A stretch of 19,330 nucleotides of DNA from Rikenellaceae bacterium. GTDB lineage: Bacteria > Bacteroidota > Bacteroidia > Bacteroidales > Rikenellaceae. The notes beneath the pieces are model-generated. The model had not been told where the DNA came from. It did not search any database and worked only from the letters and a program-made list of their open reading frames with translations. Below are positions 12,523-19,330 of this stretch, in pieces (position 1 is the first letter of the stretch; every line of letters starts with the position of its first letter). Location: assembly GCA_902362705.1 (NCBI GenBank), contig CABIXK010000001.1:387383-406712 (forward strand). The letters are read 5' to 3'. Position numbers and translations under genes: made by a program.

Positions 12523-15500
12523 TTATCGTTCGTTTTCGAAGAAGCGCAGCACGTCGCGCATCAGGCGGTCGCGCTGCACGCGGTCGGTCAGCGCTTCGAA
12601 CGGGAAGCCCACGACGAACGTGCGCCCCTCGGCCGAGGCGACGCCCGCCACGCGGCCGTTCTCGGCGTAGTGCAGCACAGGGAAGGCGCTGCGGTCGGCC
12701 GGCGCCAGCGCATCGGGCGCCTCGACGGCGTAGTGGTCGCGCCCCGGGCGGTCGAGATAACGGTAGTCGCCGCGCGACAGCCCGGCCCGCGCATCGACCA
12801 CGCGCACGCGCCCCTCGGTGGCCGCCTGGCTGCCGGCATAGGTGTAGCGCAGCACCTCGCGGGCGAAGGCCTGCCCCTCGGCCGAGGCCCCCTCGCCCGT
12901 CCAGAGGTCGGTGGCGACGAAGCAGCCCGAGACGAAGATCGCCCCGCCCCGCGCAGCGTAACGCCGCAGCACCCCCTGCAACGCAGGCGGGAAGGCCGCG
13001 AACTCGGAGGGAAGCACCCCGCGCCCCATGCGGGTCGTGCGCTGCTTGCCGAGGACGAGGTCGACGACGCCGTATTCGCCGCAGTCGACCTCGCCGCGCT
13101 CGACGGCGCGCACCGAAGCCGAGCAGAACGAATAGCCCGCTGCGGCGATCGAGCAGCCATGCAGATAGGGATAGTCGAACGTGTTGCCGCCGATGACGTC
13201 GGTCTCGAAGTCGGAGCGGCAGGCGCCCAGCGCCACGCTGTCGCTCTCCGCGCGGGCGAGCGAGCGGTCGAAGACCAGCTGCCGGCCGATGAAGGAGATG
13301 TCGCGCCGGTCGGGCACGCCGCCGTCGAGGTCATGGTAGAAGCCCGCCAGCGAGTCGCAGGCCGAGCTCACGGGGGCGCTCACGCGGTCGAAGCCGTTGA
13401 CCACCAGCACGCGGCCTCGCTCGTCGGCCATGCGGCACGCGGCCAGCGTCTCGCTCGGGAAGCTCTCGCCGCCGGCGTTGACGGCCGTAACGCGGTAGCT
13501 GTAGATACGCCCGGGCTCCTGGTCGACCTCCAGCTGCGGCACGTCGACCCGGCGGCCGTTGTCGAAGCCGCCGTCGCCGATGCGCGTGTAGACGATGTAG
13601 CCGTCGGGCGCGGCCGTCTGCTCGAGCGAGTCGACGACGGGCGACCAGCGCAGGAGCGTGCGCCCCGCATCGGTGAACGAGGCCGAGAAAGCCTCGACCG
13701 GGAGCGGCTGCACCACGTAAGGCGAATCGTATTGCGAGCTGATATAGCGCAGGATACCCTTATAGACCGCGCGGCTCACGAGGAACTTGAAGCGCGGATC
13801 GTTGCCCAGGCGCATGTCGGCGAAGTTCTGGTGCGAGAGCAGCTCGAGCAGCATGGTCGGCACGCCCGGCACGCGGGCCTCGTAGTAGGAGCGGTTCCAC
13901 ATGCCGCGGCGCATCCACTCGGGCTCCCACGTGCGCCGGATGTCGGCGACGATCTGCGTCATGACCAGGTCCGTCAGGTCGCGCGAGCGGTAGCGGTCGG
14001 CGCCCCCTTCGAAACGGCCCCCTTTGTCGCGCGTGAAGTAGATGCCCAGCGTGCCTATCACCTCGTCGCCGTCGCGCACGCCGGCGTCGGAGTGGAAAGC
14101 CAGGGCCATGTCGATCGGGATGCGGAGCCCCGTCGAGTCGGGCATGCGCTCCGAGCCGCCCATGAGGGCGTTGACCCAGTGGGCGCGCGACATGTAGTCC
14201 TCCTTGTAGTCGTCGGTGTGGCCCTTCGGGGCGTAAACCTCCTCGCCGAAGCCCGCCCACTGCAACCAGTAGCGCGCCCCCTCGCAGAAGCGGGGGTAGC
14301 CGCTCGTGCGCTCGGCATAGTCGTCGTCGTCCGCACCGTCGGCGCGGAACGCCTCCCCCGCCGTGCGGGCCACGTTGCCGTAGCCGCCGCCGATCTTCAC
14401 GGCGTCGGCCGAAACCGTGCGGCCCGCCGTGCGCGAGCGGTTGGTGAGCACCACCGGCTCCTGCTCGCCCGCCGCGAAGGGGAAGGTGCCGATGCAGATC
14501 CACGTGCCGCCACCCATGGTCTGGTTGACGGCCACCTTCGACTCGCCCCCGAGGTGACGCACCGTATAGGTCGCATCGTCAGCGCTTCGGGGCGTCGATT
14601 CGTAACTCACGTAGACGGCATATTCGCCCGCCTCGGGGACCGAGACGCTCCACGAGGCGGTGCTCTCCGGCTCGCCCTCGGCGACGCTCTCCACAAAGCG
14701 GGTCGTGCCGTCGCGGAAGGGGTTTTCGCCCGTCACGTAGACGAATTTGCGGTGGGCGAAGCCCGCACCGCCGTCGAGCCATGCGCGCACGCCCTGCGTC
14801 TCGCGGTACTGCCCTGCGGCGTCGTTGTCGGCGAGCAGCTCCACGGTCTGCACATCGCGCTCGCGCGGCAGCAGCACCACGGCGCCCGCACGCTCCAGCA
14901 TCGGCACCAGGTAGGGAAGCACATAGCTCTGCGTGTAGAGGTCCTCGCAGGTCTCCCACAGCCGCGAGCGCTGCCAGCGCCAGCGGTTCTGCTTCTGATC
15001 GAAGTAGCGGCCGTGGCTCTGCCAGAGGGCGATGTGGCGCCCGGCAAGCCCCCGGTCGGGCTGCGAAAGCGCGCTCAGGCGCGTCACCAGCGGCCGCCCG
15101 GCGCGGTTGACGAAGGGCACAGGGCCGGTGCTCCCCTGCTTCCGCTTCTTCTTTTTCGCCTTGGGATCGGGCGCCGCGGGGGTGCGGCAGGCCATCGGGA
15201 TGAGCTGGGCGATCTCGTGGCGGTCGGTGTAGAGAACGATCTGCGAGCGGGCGAACTCGGCCGGCAGCAAGGCCCGCACCGAGTCGCGCATGGCCGCGAC
15301 GTTCTCCTCGCGGAAGGGATAGTAGGAGAGGCCGATCGAGGCGTGGATCTCCACCACGCCGCGCCCGACCTTGACGGCCTGCACGCGCACGCCGCCGCCC
15401 GACACCTCGCGCGCCACGATGCGCGAGAGGGTCGCGGCGATCTCGGCACGCGTGCGTGCGCCGATCTCGGCGGCCGACGCCTGCGAACAGGCAACGAAAA

Positions 15501-15534
15501 GAGTTGCAAACAGATAAAAAAGCTTATTTCTCAT
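12523..15534 (-). CDS. Secreted N-acetylmuramoyl-L-alanine amidase-like protein with inserted golvesin domain, FnIII and C-terminal domain
   Basis: The 1003-residue protein has a signal peptide (first ~22 residues; FVAC at 13-16 could be a poor lipobox). The zinc-amidase (Amidase_3) fold appears in two pieces. The first, near 165-228, has HIALWQSHGR (His174), WETCEDL (Glu194/Glu197) and AGAVVLLPRERD. The second, near 470-600, has IDMALAFHSDAGV (His481), GTLGIYF and PTMLLELLSHQNFADM (Glu564), giving the His-Glu-His zinc set and catalytic Glu. Between them lies a beta-sandwich segment (about 278-383: WSVSVPEAGEYAVYVSYEST, then GGGTWICIGTFPFAAG) that matches golvesin C-terminal-like domains. A fibronectin type III domain spans about 605-695. 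The last 300 residues have a Rossmann-like or glutamine-amidotransferase-like pattern (VLVVNGFDRV, IFVSGCFVATDL, FVVGFPFEAL). It overlaps the symporter gene by 11 bp. Cleavage of peptidoglycan stem peptides is likely but unproven; similar proteins are sometimes labelled xanthan lyase. Confidence 0.85.
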   Translation of the reverse strand: MRNKLFYLFATLFVACSQASAAEIGARTRAEIAATLSRIVAREVSGGGVRVQAVKVGRGVVEIHASIGLSYYPFREENVAAMRDSVRALLPAEFARSQIVLYTDRHEIAQLIPMACRTPAAPDPKAKKKKRKQGSTGPVPFVNRAGRPLVTRLSALSQPDRGLAGRHIALWQSHGRYFDQKQNRWRWQRSRLWETCEDLYTQSYVLPYLVPMLERAGAVVLLPRERDVQTVELLADNDAAGQYRETQGVRAWLDGGAGFAHRKFVYVTGENPFRDGTTRFVESVAEGEPESTASWSVSVPEAGEYAVYVSYESTPRSADDATYTVRHLGGESKVAVNQTMGGGTWICIGTFPFAAGEQEPVVLTNRSRTAGRTVSADAVKIGGGYGNVARTAGEAFRADGADDDDYAERTSGYPRFCEGARYWLQWAGFGEEVYAPKGHTDDYKEDYMSRAHWVNALMGGSERMPDSTGLRIPIDMALAFHSDAGVRDGDEVIGTLGIYFTRDKGGRFEGGADRYRSRDLTDLVMTQIVADIRRTWEPEWMRRGMWNRSYYEARVPGVPTMLLELLSHQNFADMRLGNDPRFKFLVSRAVYKGILRYISSQYDSPYVVQPLPVEAFSASFTDAGRTLLRWSPVVDSLEQTAAPDGYIVYTRIGDGGFDNGRRVDVPQLEVDQEPGRIYSYRVTAVNAGGESFPSETLAACRMADERGRVLVVNGFDRVSAPVSSACDSLAGFYHDLDGGVPDRRDISFIGRQLVFDRSLARAESDSVALGACRSDFETDVIGGNTFDYPYLHGCSIAAAGYSFCSASVRAVERGEVDCGEYGVVDLVLGKQRTTRMGRGVLPSEFAAFPPALQGVLRRYAARGGAIFVSGCFVATDLWTGEGASAEGQAFAREVLRYTYAGSQAATEGRVRVVDARAGLSRGDYRYLDRPGRDHYAVEAPDALAPADRSAFPVLHYAENGRVAGVASAEGRTFVVGFPFEALTDRVQRDRLMRDVLRFFENER

Positions 15535-16975
15535 GACGCTTCAACAACAGAAACATGCCGGCGATGGTAAACGCGGCGTTGTAGATCAACAATTCGAATC
15601 CGATTTGATAGCCCCACCGCTCGCGCGCGAACCACTGCACGGCGGCGCTCAGCAGCGGCGCCGCGACGGCCACCAGAGGCATCCAGCGGTCGCGGACGCG
15701 CCACGGCGTCGCCAGACCGAAGAGGAACATGCCGAGGATGGGGCCGTAGGTGTAGCTCGCCATGCGGAACACGAGGTTGATGACGCTGTCGTCGGCCCAG
15801 TATCCGAAGGCGAGGATCAGCCCCACCAGGCCCGCGGCCAGTGCGCCGTGGACCCGCCGCCGCACGCACGTGAGGCGGCGCTCGTCGTAGCGCTTCACCC
15901 CATCGAGCAGGTCGACCGTGAAGGAGGTGGTCAGGGCCGTGAGCGAGGCCCCGGCAGACGAATAGGTGCTCGAGACGAGCCCCACGACGAACAGCACGCC
16001 GACGAACACGGGCAGCCCGCCCTCGACGGCCACCAGAGGGAACACCTCGTCGCTGCGCGCCGGCAGCGCCATCCCGCGGCGCTCCACATAGGCATAGAGC
16101 AGCACGCCCAGCACCAGAAATAGCAGGATGACGAAGATCTGACAGAGGGCCGTCAGCACGATGTTCTTCTGTGCGTCGCGCGGCGTGGGGCACGAGAGAT
16201 TGCGCTGCATCATGTCCTGATCGAGCCCCGTCATGGCGACCAGCAGAACGATGCCCGCCAGAAACATCTTCCAGAAATAGCGCCCCGACGAGGGGTCGTC
16301 GAGGAACAGCACCCGCGCATAGGGCGAAGCGCCCACCTCGCGCACGACGTCGGCGGCCGACCACCCCATCCCCCGCATGATGAAGAGCACCGACAGCGCG
16401 AGGCTCCCCACCAGACAGAGCGACTGCAGCGTGTCGGTCCAGATCAGCGCCTTCACCCCGCCCCGCTGCGTGTAGAGCCAGACCAGGCCCATCGTCAGCG
16501 CGGCATTGGCCCACAGCGGGACCCCATAGGCATCGAAGACCAGCAACTGCATGACGGCGCAGACCACGTAGAGCTTGAGCGCCGCGCCGAGCATCTTCGA
16601 AAGGAAGAAGAACCACGCCCCCGTGCGGTGGGCCGCCACGCCGAAGCGCGCGTCGAGGTATTCGTAGAGCGAGACCACCCGCAGCCGGTAGAAGGTCGGC
16701 ACGAGCAGGAAGGCGACGACGAGCTGCCCCACCGTGAAGCCGGCGACCATCTGCATGTAGGAGAAGGCGTCGGCGGCCACCGATCCGGGCACCGATATGA
16801 AGGTGACGCCCGACATGGCGGCGCCGATCATGGCGAAGGCGGCCAGGTACCACGGCGTACGCCGGCCCCCGGTGAAGAAGCCCGCGTTGTCGGCGCGGCG
16901 GCCCGAGAGCCACGCCACGACGAAGAGGACGGCGATGTAGCCGAGGACGGTCAGGATGACGGCAAGCGGTGTCAT
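15524..16975 (-). CDS. Sodium:solute symporter (SSS family)
   Basis: This 483-residue inner-membrane protein has about 13 helices. It shows SSS-family features: GFFTGGRRTPWYLAAFAMIG near 32-51, GAAMSGVTFISVPG after it, FYRLRVVSLYEYLDARFG at about 95-112, WTDTLQSL in the middle and GLVSSTYSSAGASLTALTTS near the second sodium-site region. It couples sodium entry to uptake of a small solute such as a sugar, sugar acid or amino acid; the substrate cannot be told from sequence. It is the first gene of the five-gene minus-strand operon and overlaps the amidase-like gene by 11 bp. The TATCTTTG box at 17034-17041 probably drives it. The pairing with an amidase suggests import of a cell-wall-derived compound, as an inference. 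Confidence 0.93.
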   Translation of the reverse strand: MTPLAVILTVLGYIAVLFVVAWLSGRRADNAGFFTGGRRTPWYLAAFAMIGAAMSGVTFISVPGSVAADAFSYMQMVAGFTVGQLVVAFLLVPTFYRLRVVSLYEYLDARFGVAAHRTGAWFFFLSKMLGAALKLYVVCAVMQLLVFDAYGVPLWANAALTMGLVWLYTQRGGVKALIWTDTLQSLCLVGSLALSVLFIMRGMGWSAADVVREVGASPYARVLFLDDPSSGRYFWKMFLAGIVLLVAMTGLDQDMMQRNLSCPTPRDAQKNIVLTALCQIFVILLFLVLGVLLYAYVERRGMALPARSDEVFPLVAVEGGLPVFVGVLFVVGLVSSTYSSAGASLTALTTSFTVDLLDGVKRYDERRLTCVRRRVHGALAAGLVGLILAFGYWADDSVINLVFRMASYTYGPILGMFLFGLATPWRVRDRWMPLVAVAAPLLSAAVQWFARERWGYQIGFELLIYNAAFTIAGMFLLLKRHEK

Positions 16976-17013
16976 AGGATCAATTTTCCCCGCGGCGGAG
17001 GCAGGCGCACTGC

Positions 17014-17033
17014 CCCTCCCCGATCGGGGAGGG
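17014..17033. promoter_or_regulatory. Perfect 20 bp palindrome at the symporter operon start
   Basis: CCCTCCCCGATCGGGGAGGG is fully self-complementary. It begins directly next to the -7 box at 17034-17041 on the transcribed side, so it spans the expected start site (about 17027). It could be an operator or a 5' RNA hairpin. Confidence 0.5.
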
Positions 17034-17041
17034 CAAAGATA
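17034..17041 (-). promoter_or_regulatory. TAnnTTTG -7 box for the symporter operon
   Basis: CAAAGATA on the plus strand is TATCTTTG on the minus strand. A TTG at 17064-17066 (minus) is about 22 bp upstream, slightly beyond the usual -33 spacing. The leader to the ATG at 16975 would be about 50 nt. Identical boxes recur at 17110 and 17185 within the repeat units. Confidence 0.55.
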
Positions 17042-17056
17042 CGAATAAGCCGAGCG

Positions 17057-17083
17057 AAAAAAGCAAGCTCGCTTGCATTTTTT
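17057..17083. terminator. Bidirectional terminator-like hairpin in repeat unit 1
   Basis: Six As, then GCAAGC-TC-GCTTGC, one A, then six Ts. The 6 bp stem flanked by A and T runs forms an intrinsic terminator readable on either strand. On the minus strand it would stop transcripts coming from the GH110 gene before the symporter promoter. Confidence 0.6.
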
Positions 17084-17131
17084 CCGAGGCGCAGTATCTT
17101 CGGCGAAGTCAAAGATACGAGAAAGTCGAGA

Positions 17132-17159
17132 GCAGAAGCAAGCGTAAGCTTGGTTCTGC
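17132..17159. repeat. Hairpin in repeat unit 2
   Basis: GCAGAA / TTCTGC and CAAGC / GCTTG stack with one G-G mismatch around a GTAA loop (12 positions per arm). It occupies the same place in unit 2 as the A/T-flanked hairpin in unit 1 but lacks the U run. Confidence 0.6.
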
Positions 17160-17254
17160 CGAGACTGAGTATCTTGGGCAAAGCCAAAGATACGAATAAG
17201 CGAGAGCGAGGGGCGGGAATTGAAAATCGGAAATGGGAGCGGTCACTTTTATTG

Positions 17255-17341
17255 CGGCAGGCCGTAGCCGGCGAAGGGGCGCGAGAGCAGCGAGCAGCCC
17301 TTCGCCCGGGGGCGGCTACGGGCTGCCGGCTCTGCGAGCCG
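17255..17341. repeat. Large nested inverted repeat downstream of the GH110 gene
   Basis: The outer arms are CGGCAGGCCGTAGCCG (17255-17270) and CGGCTACGGGCTGCCG (17313-17328), complementary at 15 of 16 positions. The inner arms GCGAAGGG (17271-17278) and CCCTTCGC (17298-17305) pair perfectly. A further small stem CGGCTC-TGC-GAGCCG covers 17327-17341. It lies 46-132 bp beyond the GH110 stop. It may act in termination or transcript stabilisation, or be a mobile palindromic remnant. The stretch 17201-17254 shows nothing else. Confidence 0.55.
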
Positions 17342-17386
17342 AAGGGCAAGTGAGAAGTAAGGGGCTGCCCTACCCCTCCCGGAGGA

Positions 17387-19216
17387 TCAGAGGTCGCCCT
17401 TCAGATGGCGCCGCTTCATGTGCGAGGTGACGACCGCAGGGCCGCACGGCGCGCCCGCGACCCGGTTGCCGCGGAGCTCCACGCCCGAGCAGCCCTCGAA
17501 GCGCAGGAGCGGATCGCAGCGCCCCGGCTCGGGCACCACCTCGATCTCGTTGCGCTCGAAGAGCAGCCCGCCCGTGCTCTTGGCCGCCACGACGGGGTTG
17601 CCGAAGGTACGGAAGCGGTTGCCGACGATGCGGATGTTGCGGTGGACGGGGCGCTCGGGGTCGACCTCCGGGTTGGAGGGGTTGATGCCGATGACGGCGT
17701 GGTGGGGTCCGCCCGCATAGGCGCAATCGACGAAGGTGTTGTTCTCGATCGTCAGGTCGCAGACGGGACCCGACTCGAACCACCCGGCCACGTCGCTCTC
17801 GACGAGGATGGCGCTCATGCCGGTCTTATAGTAGGTGTTGTCGGCGATTACCACGCGGCGTGGCGTGGTCATGAGCGTGCCGCGCGTGCTGGTGCGGGTG
17901 AAGTAGCAGCCGCGGACCTCGACCTCGGGCGCGCAGCTCATGTTCTCCACGCAGTCGCGCCCCACGGCGAGCGTCGCGGGCAGGTCGCGGTCGAAGTCGA
18001 CCTCCACCTCGCGGTCGGAGAGGCGCCGCACGGCCTCGACGCGGGCCGAGGCGAAGCGCTCCATGGTCGCGACGCGGACGAAGGCCACCGTGTCGCCGCC
18101 GAAGAAGGCGTCGAATCCGTAGCTCTGCGCGTGCATGAAGCGCAGGCGCAGCGTGCGCTCCCCCACCCGCTCCTCGGCCCGCAGGTTGGTGCCGTGGACG
18201 TTGATCGGGTCGTCCTGCGCCCCGGCGAAGCGGCAGCCGAGGATCCGCACGCGGCCGCTGCACCCCGAGAAGTGCATGAAGTCGGCCGACGATGCGAGCA
18301 GGCGCCCGCTCCCCTCGCGCGGTTCGCAGCGCACGCCCCGCATGGTGATGTCGCGCGAATACTGGCTCACGATGCCCAGCCCGTGCATGTAGCGGACGTG
18401 GAGGTTCTCCAGTGCGACGTTGCGGCTGCGGAAGAGGAACATGCCCACCTGGTCGCGGATGATGTCGCGCACGGTGAGCGTATTGCCCGCCTTGGGGCGG
18501 AAGCCTGCCGGCGTGGCGAAGCGCACGAGGCCCGGGGCGATCTCCTCGGCGGGGCTCGCCGCGAGGACGCTCCACCCCTGGGAGTAGAAAAAGCGCTCGC
18601 TCTCGGGATCGTACTCGATGCAGTGGTTGCGGTCGGAGCGCCACCCCTCGCCGAAGAGGTGGATGCGCCCGTCGGCCACCTCGTAGCGGGTGTCGCGGTG
18701 GAGGCGCACCTCCGTCTCGCCTTCGGCCGTGCGCACGTAGGTGATCTCCGAACCGCCGGGGCGCTCGAAGTCGAAGTTCAGGTCGCGCAGCACGATGTTT
18801 TCGCAGCCGTCGAGTGCCAGCATGGTCATCTCGCCATGGAACATCAGCGTGGCACCGTTGCCCTCGACCGTCAGATCGCCGATCTTCTCCAGCAGCATCC
18901 CCACGGTCTTCACCTTGGAGGGGCACTCCGTCTCGGAGGAGGTGTTGGAGATGAACCACTCGCGCCGCTCTGCTCCCTCGGGCCAGAGGTCGTAGCGCCC
19001 CGGCTCGAAGAGCAGCACCCGGGCGCCACGCTCGCGGCAGGCGCTGATGGCTGCCCGGAGCGGCTCCACGCCGTTGACGTAGGTGTGGGGGCGCAGGCCG
19101 AAGTCGGCGACGCGGACCGTATCGCACGGCTGCGCCGGGAGGGGCCGGGCCGCCAGAGGCAGCGCCGCGACCGGAAGAAAGAGCGGGAGGAGAAGGAGCG
19201 GGAGGAGCTTTTTCAT
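17387..19216 (-). CDS. GH110 alpha-1,3-galactosidase
   Basis: The 609-residue protein has a signal peptide (MKKLLPLLLLPLFLPVAALP, cleavage near 29). A right-handed beta-helix glycosidase chain follows. Matches to GH110 include SNTSSETECPSKVKTVGMLL at 90-109, HGLGIVSQYSRDI at 278-290, SADFMHFSGC at 310-319 and the highly conserved GAQDDPINVHGTNLR at 332-346. Its Asp335-Asp336 pair and the nearby Asp312 are candidate catalytic acids. GH110 enzymes are inverting exo-alpha-1,3-galactosidases, known from Bacteroides for removing galactose from blood-group B or linear alpha-Gal structures; the subfamily here is not resolved. Export suggests periplasmic or surface action on host mucin glycans. The ATG at 19216 is chosen: the open frame reaches a TTG at 19243, but that lies in the promoter box. 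No SusC/D pair is adjacent. Confidence 0.92.
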   Translation of the reverse strand: MKKLLPLLLLPLFLPVAALPLAARPLPAQPCDTVRVADFGLRPHTYVNGVEPLRAAISACRERGARVLLFEPGRYDLWPEGAERREWFISNTSSETECPSKVKTVGMLLEKIGDLTVEGNGATLMFHGEMTMLALDGCENIVLRDLNFDFERPGGSEITYVRTAEGETEVRLHRDTRYEVADGRIHLFGEGWRSDRNHCIEYDPESERFFYSQGWSVLAASPAEEIAPGLVRFATPAGFRPKAGNTLTVRDIIRDQVGMFLFRSRNVALENLHVRYMHGLGIVSQYSRDITMRGVRCEPREGSGRLLASSADFMHFSGCSGRVRILGCRFAGAQDDPINVHGTNLRAEERVGERTLRLRFMHAQSYGFDAFFGGDTVAFVRVATMERFASARVEAVRRLSDREVEVDFDRDLPATLAVGRDCVENMSCAPEVEVRGCYFTRTSTRGTLMTTPRRVVIADNTYYKTGMSAILVESDVAGWFESGPVCDLTIENNTFVDCAYAGGPHHAVIGINPSNPEVDPERPVHRNIRIVGNRFRTFGNPVVAAKSTGGLLFERNEIEVVPEPGRCDPLLRFEGCSGVELRGNRVAGAPCGPAVVTSHMKRRHLKGDL

Positions 19217-19240
19217 CGGACGAAGGAGTTTGAACGAAGA

Positions 19241-19248
19241 CAAAGATA
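19241..19248 (-). promoter_or_regulatory. TAnnTTTG -7 box for the GH110 gene
   Basis: CAAAGATA here reads TATCTTTG on the minus strand, about 18 nt of leader before the ATG at 19216. TTCG (minus strand) at 19268-19271, 19 bp upstream, is a one-mismatch -33. GTTCG / CGAAC inverted repeats (19255-19259 and 19268-19272) lie between and over these elements. Beyond 19272 to the window end I see nothing. Confidence 0.6.
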
Positions 19249-19330
19249 CGAATTGTTCGGGGATTATCGAACGGGAGTATCCGGGACGCCGCCCACGAGA
19301 CGAAAACGGAGGGGTTCTCGGGCTGTAGCT

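Larger units (their letters stand above)
17034..17200. repeat. Tandem palindromic repeat units (~75 bp)
   Basis: Units start at 17034, 17110 and 17185, the third truncated. Each begins CAAAGATACGA and the two complete ones end GTATCTT(C/G)GGC followed by an AAG(T/C) junction. The AAGATAC and GTATCTT ends are inverted, so each unit is an imperfect long palindrome with its own central hairpin. Spacing is 76 and 75 bp. The inner sequences differ while the hairpin is kept. This looks like an intergenic palindromic repeat family; copies elsewhere cannot be checked here. Confidence 0.6.

Noticed and set aside
12517..15570. 1017-residue open frame antisense to the amidase-like gene
   Set aside because: It mirrors the extent of the real gene and shows no recognisable domain; the amidase frame has signal peptide and motifs.
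17034..17200. CRISPR array
   Set aside because: There are only two to three units with imperfect, palindromic ~75 bp sequence, and no short direct repeats with unique spacers or cas genes.
19217..19243. Upstream TTG start for the GH110 gene
   Set aside because: It overlaps the -7 box; MKKLLPLL at 19216 begins a normal signal peptide.

Overview
The window reads as a chromosomal segment of a GC-rich gut Bacteroidales, most like Alistipes/Rikenellaceae. The reasons are several TAnnTTTG -7 promoter boxes with little Shine-Dalgarno use, an UpxY-like NusG paralogue heading a polysaccharide locus, a DUF5686 outer-membrane protein with a carboxypeptidase-regulatory N-terminus, a golvesin/amidase surface protein, and a GH110 alpha-galactosidase of the kind used on host glycans. 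The genus is an inference from gene content; no rRNA or marker search was possible.

Left part (1-5099, + strand): the start of a surface-polysaccharide locus. A short NGN-only UpxY/NusG-like regulator is followed by a WecA/MraY-family polyprenyl-phosphate sugar-1-phosphate transferase (chain initiation). The complete dTDP-L-rhamnose set follows in the order rmlA-rmlC-rmlD-rmlB, tightly packed, with 4-8 bp overlaps at the last three junctions. The cassette ends in a convergent gap facing ybaK. That gap also holds what may be a decayed small coding region.

Middle part (5300-9742): ybaK (Cys-tRNA(Pro) deacylase, - strand) and a DUF5686 outer-membrane protein (+) diverge from a very compact back-to-back promoter pair. 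Two single genes follow on the + strand: a HAD phosphatase/phosphomutase and a small four-helix DMT (DUF486) membrane protein, each with its own TAnnTTTG box.

Right part (9985-16975, - strand): a probable five-gene operon read right to left. It encodes a sodium:solute symporter, a 1003-residue secreted protein with an N-acetylmuramoyl-L-alanine amidase fold interrupted by a golvesin-like domain, YqeY, a two-lobed retropepsin-like aspartyl protease with a PDZ-like tail, and a bile-acid:sodium-symporter-like transporter. Junctions range from an 11 bp overlap to 18 bp. The cell-envelope content suggests wall-fragment or glycan processing with uptake, but the substrates are unknown.

Far right (16976-19330): a 411 bp non-coding stretch rich in dyad symmetry. 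It has tandem ~75 bp palindromic repeat units, a bidirectional terminator-like hairpin, a perfect 20 bp palindrome beside the symporter promoter, and a large cruciform-type inverted repeat. A GH110 alpha-1,3-galactosidase gene (- strand) with its own promoter follows. No tRNA, rRNA, CRISPR array, transposase or attachment site was seen. Nothing here is clearly a wholly new system. The best candidates for a second look are the split-amidase protein with its operon, the truncated UpxY-like regulator, and the palindromic intergenic region.
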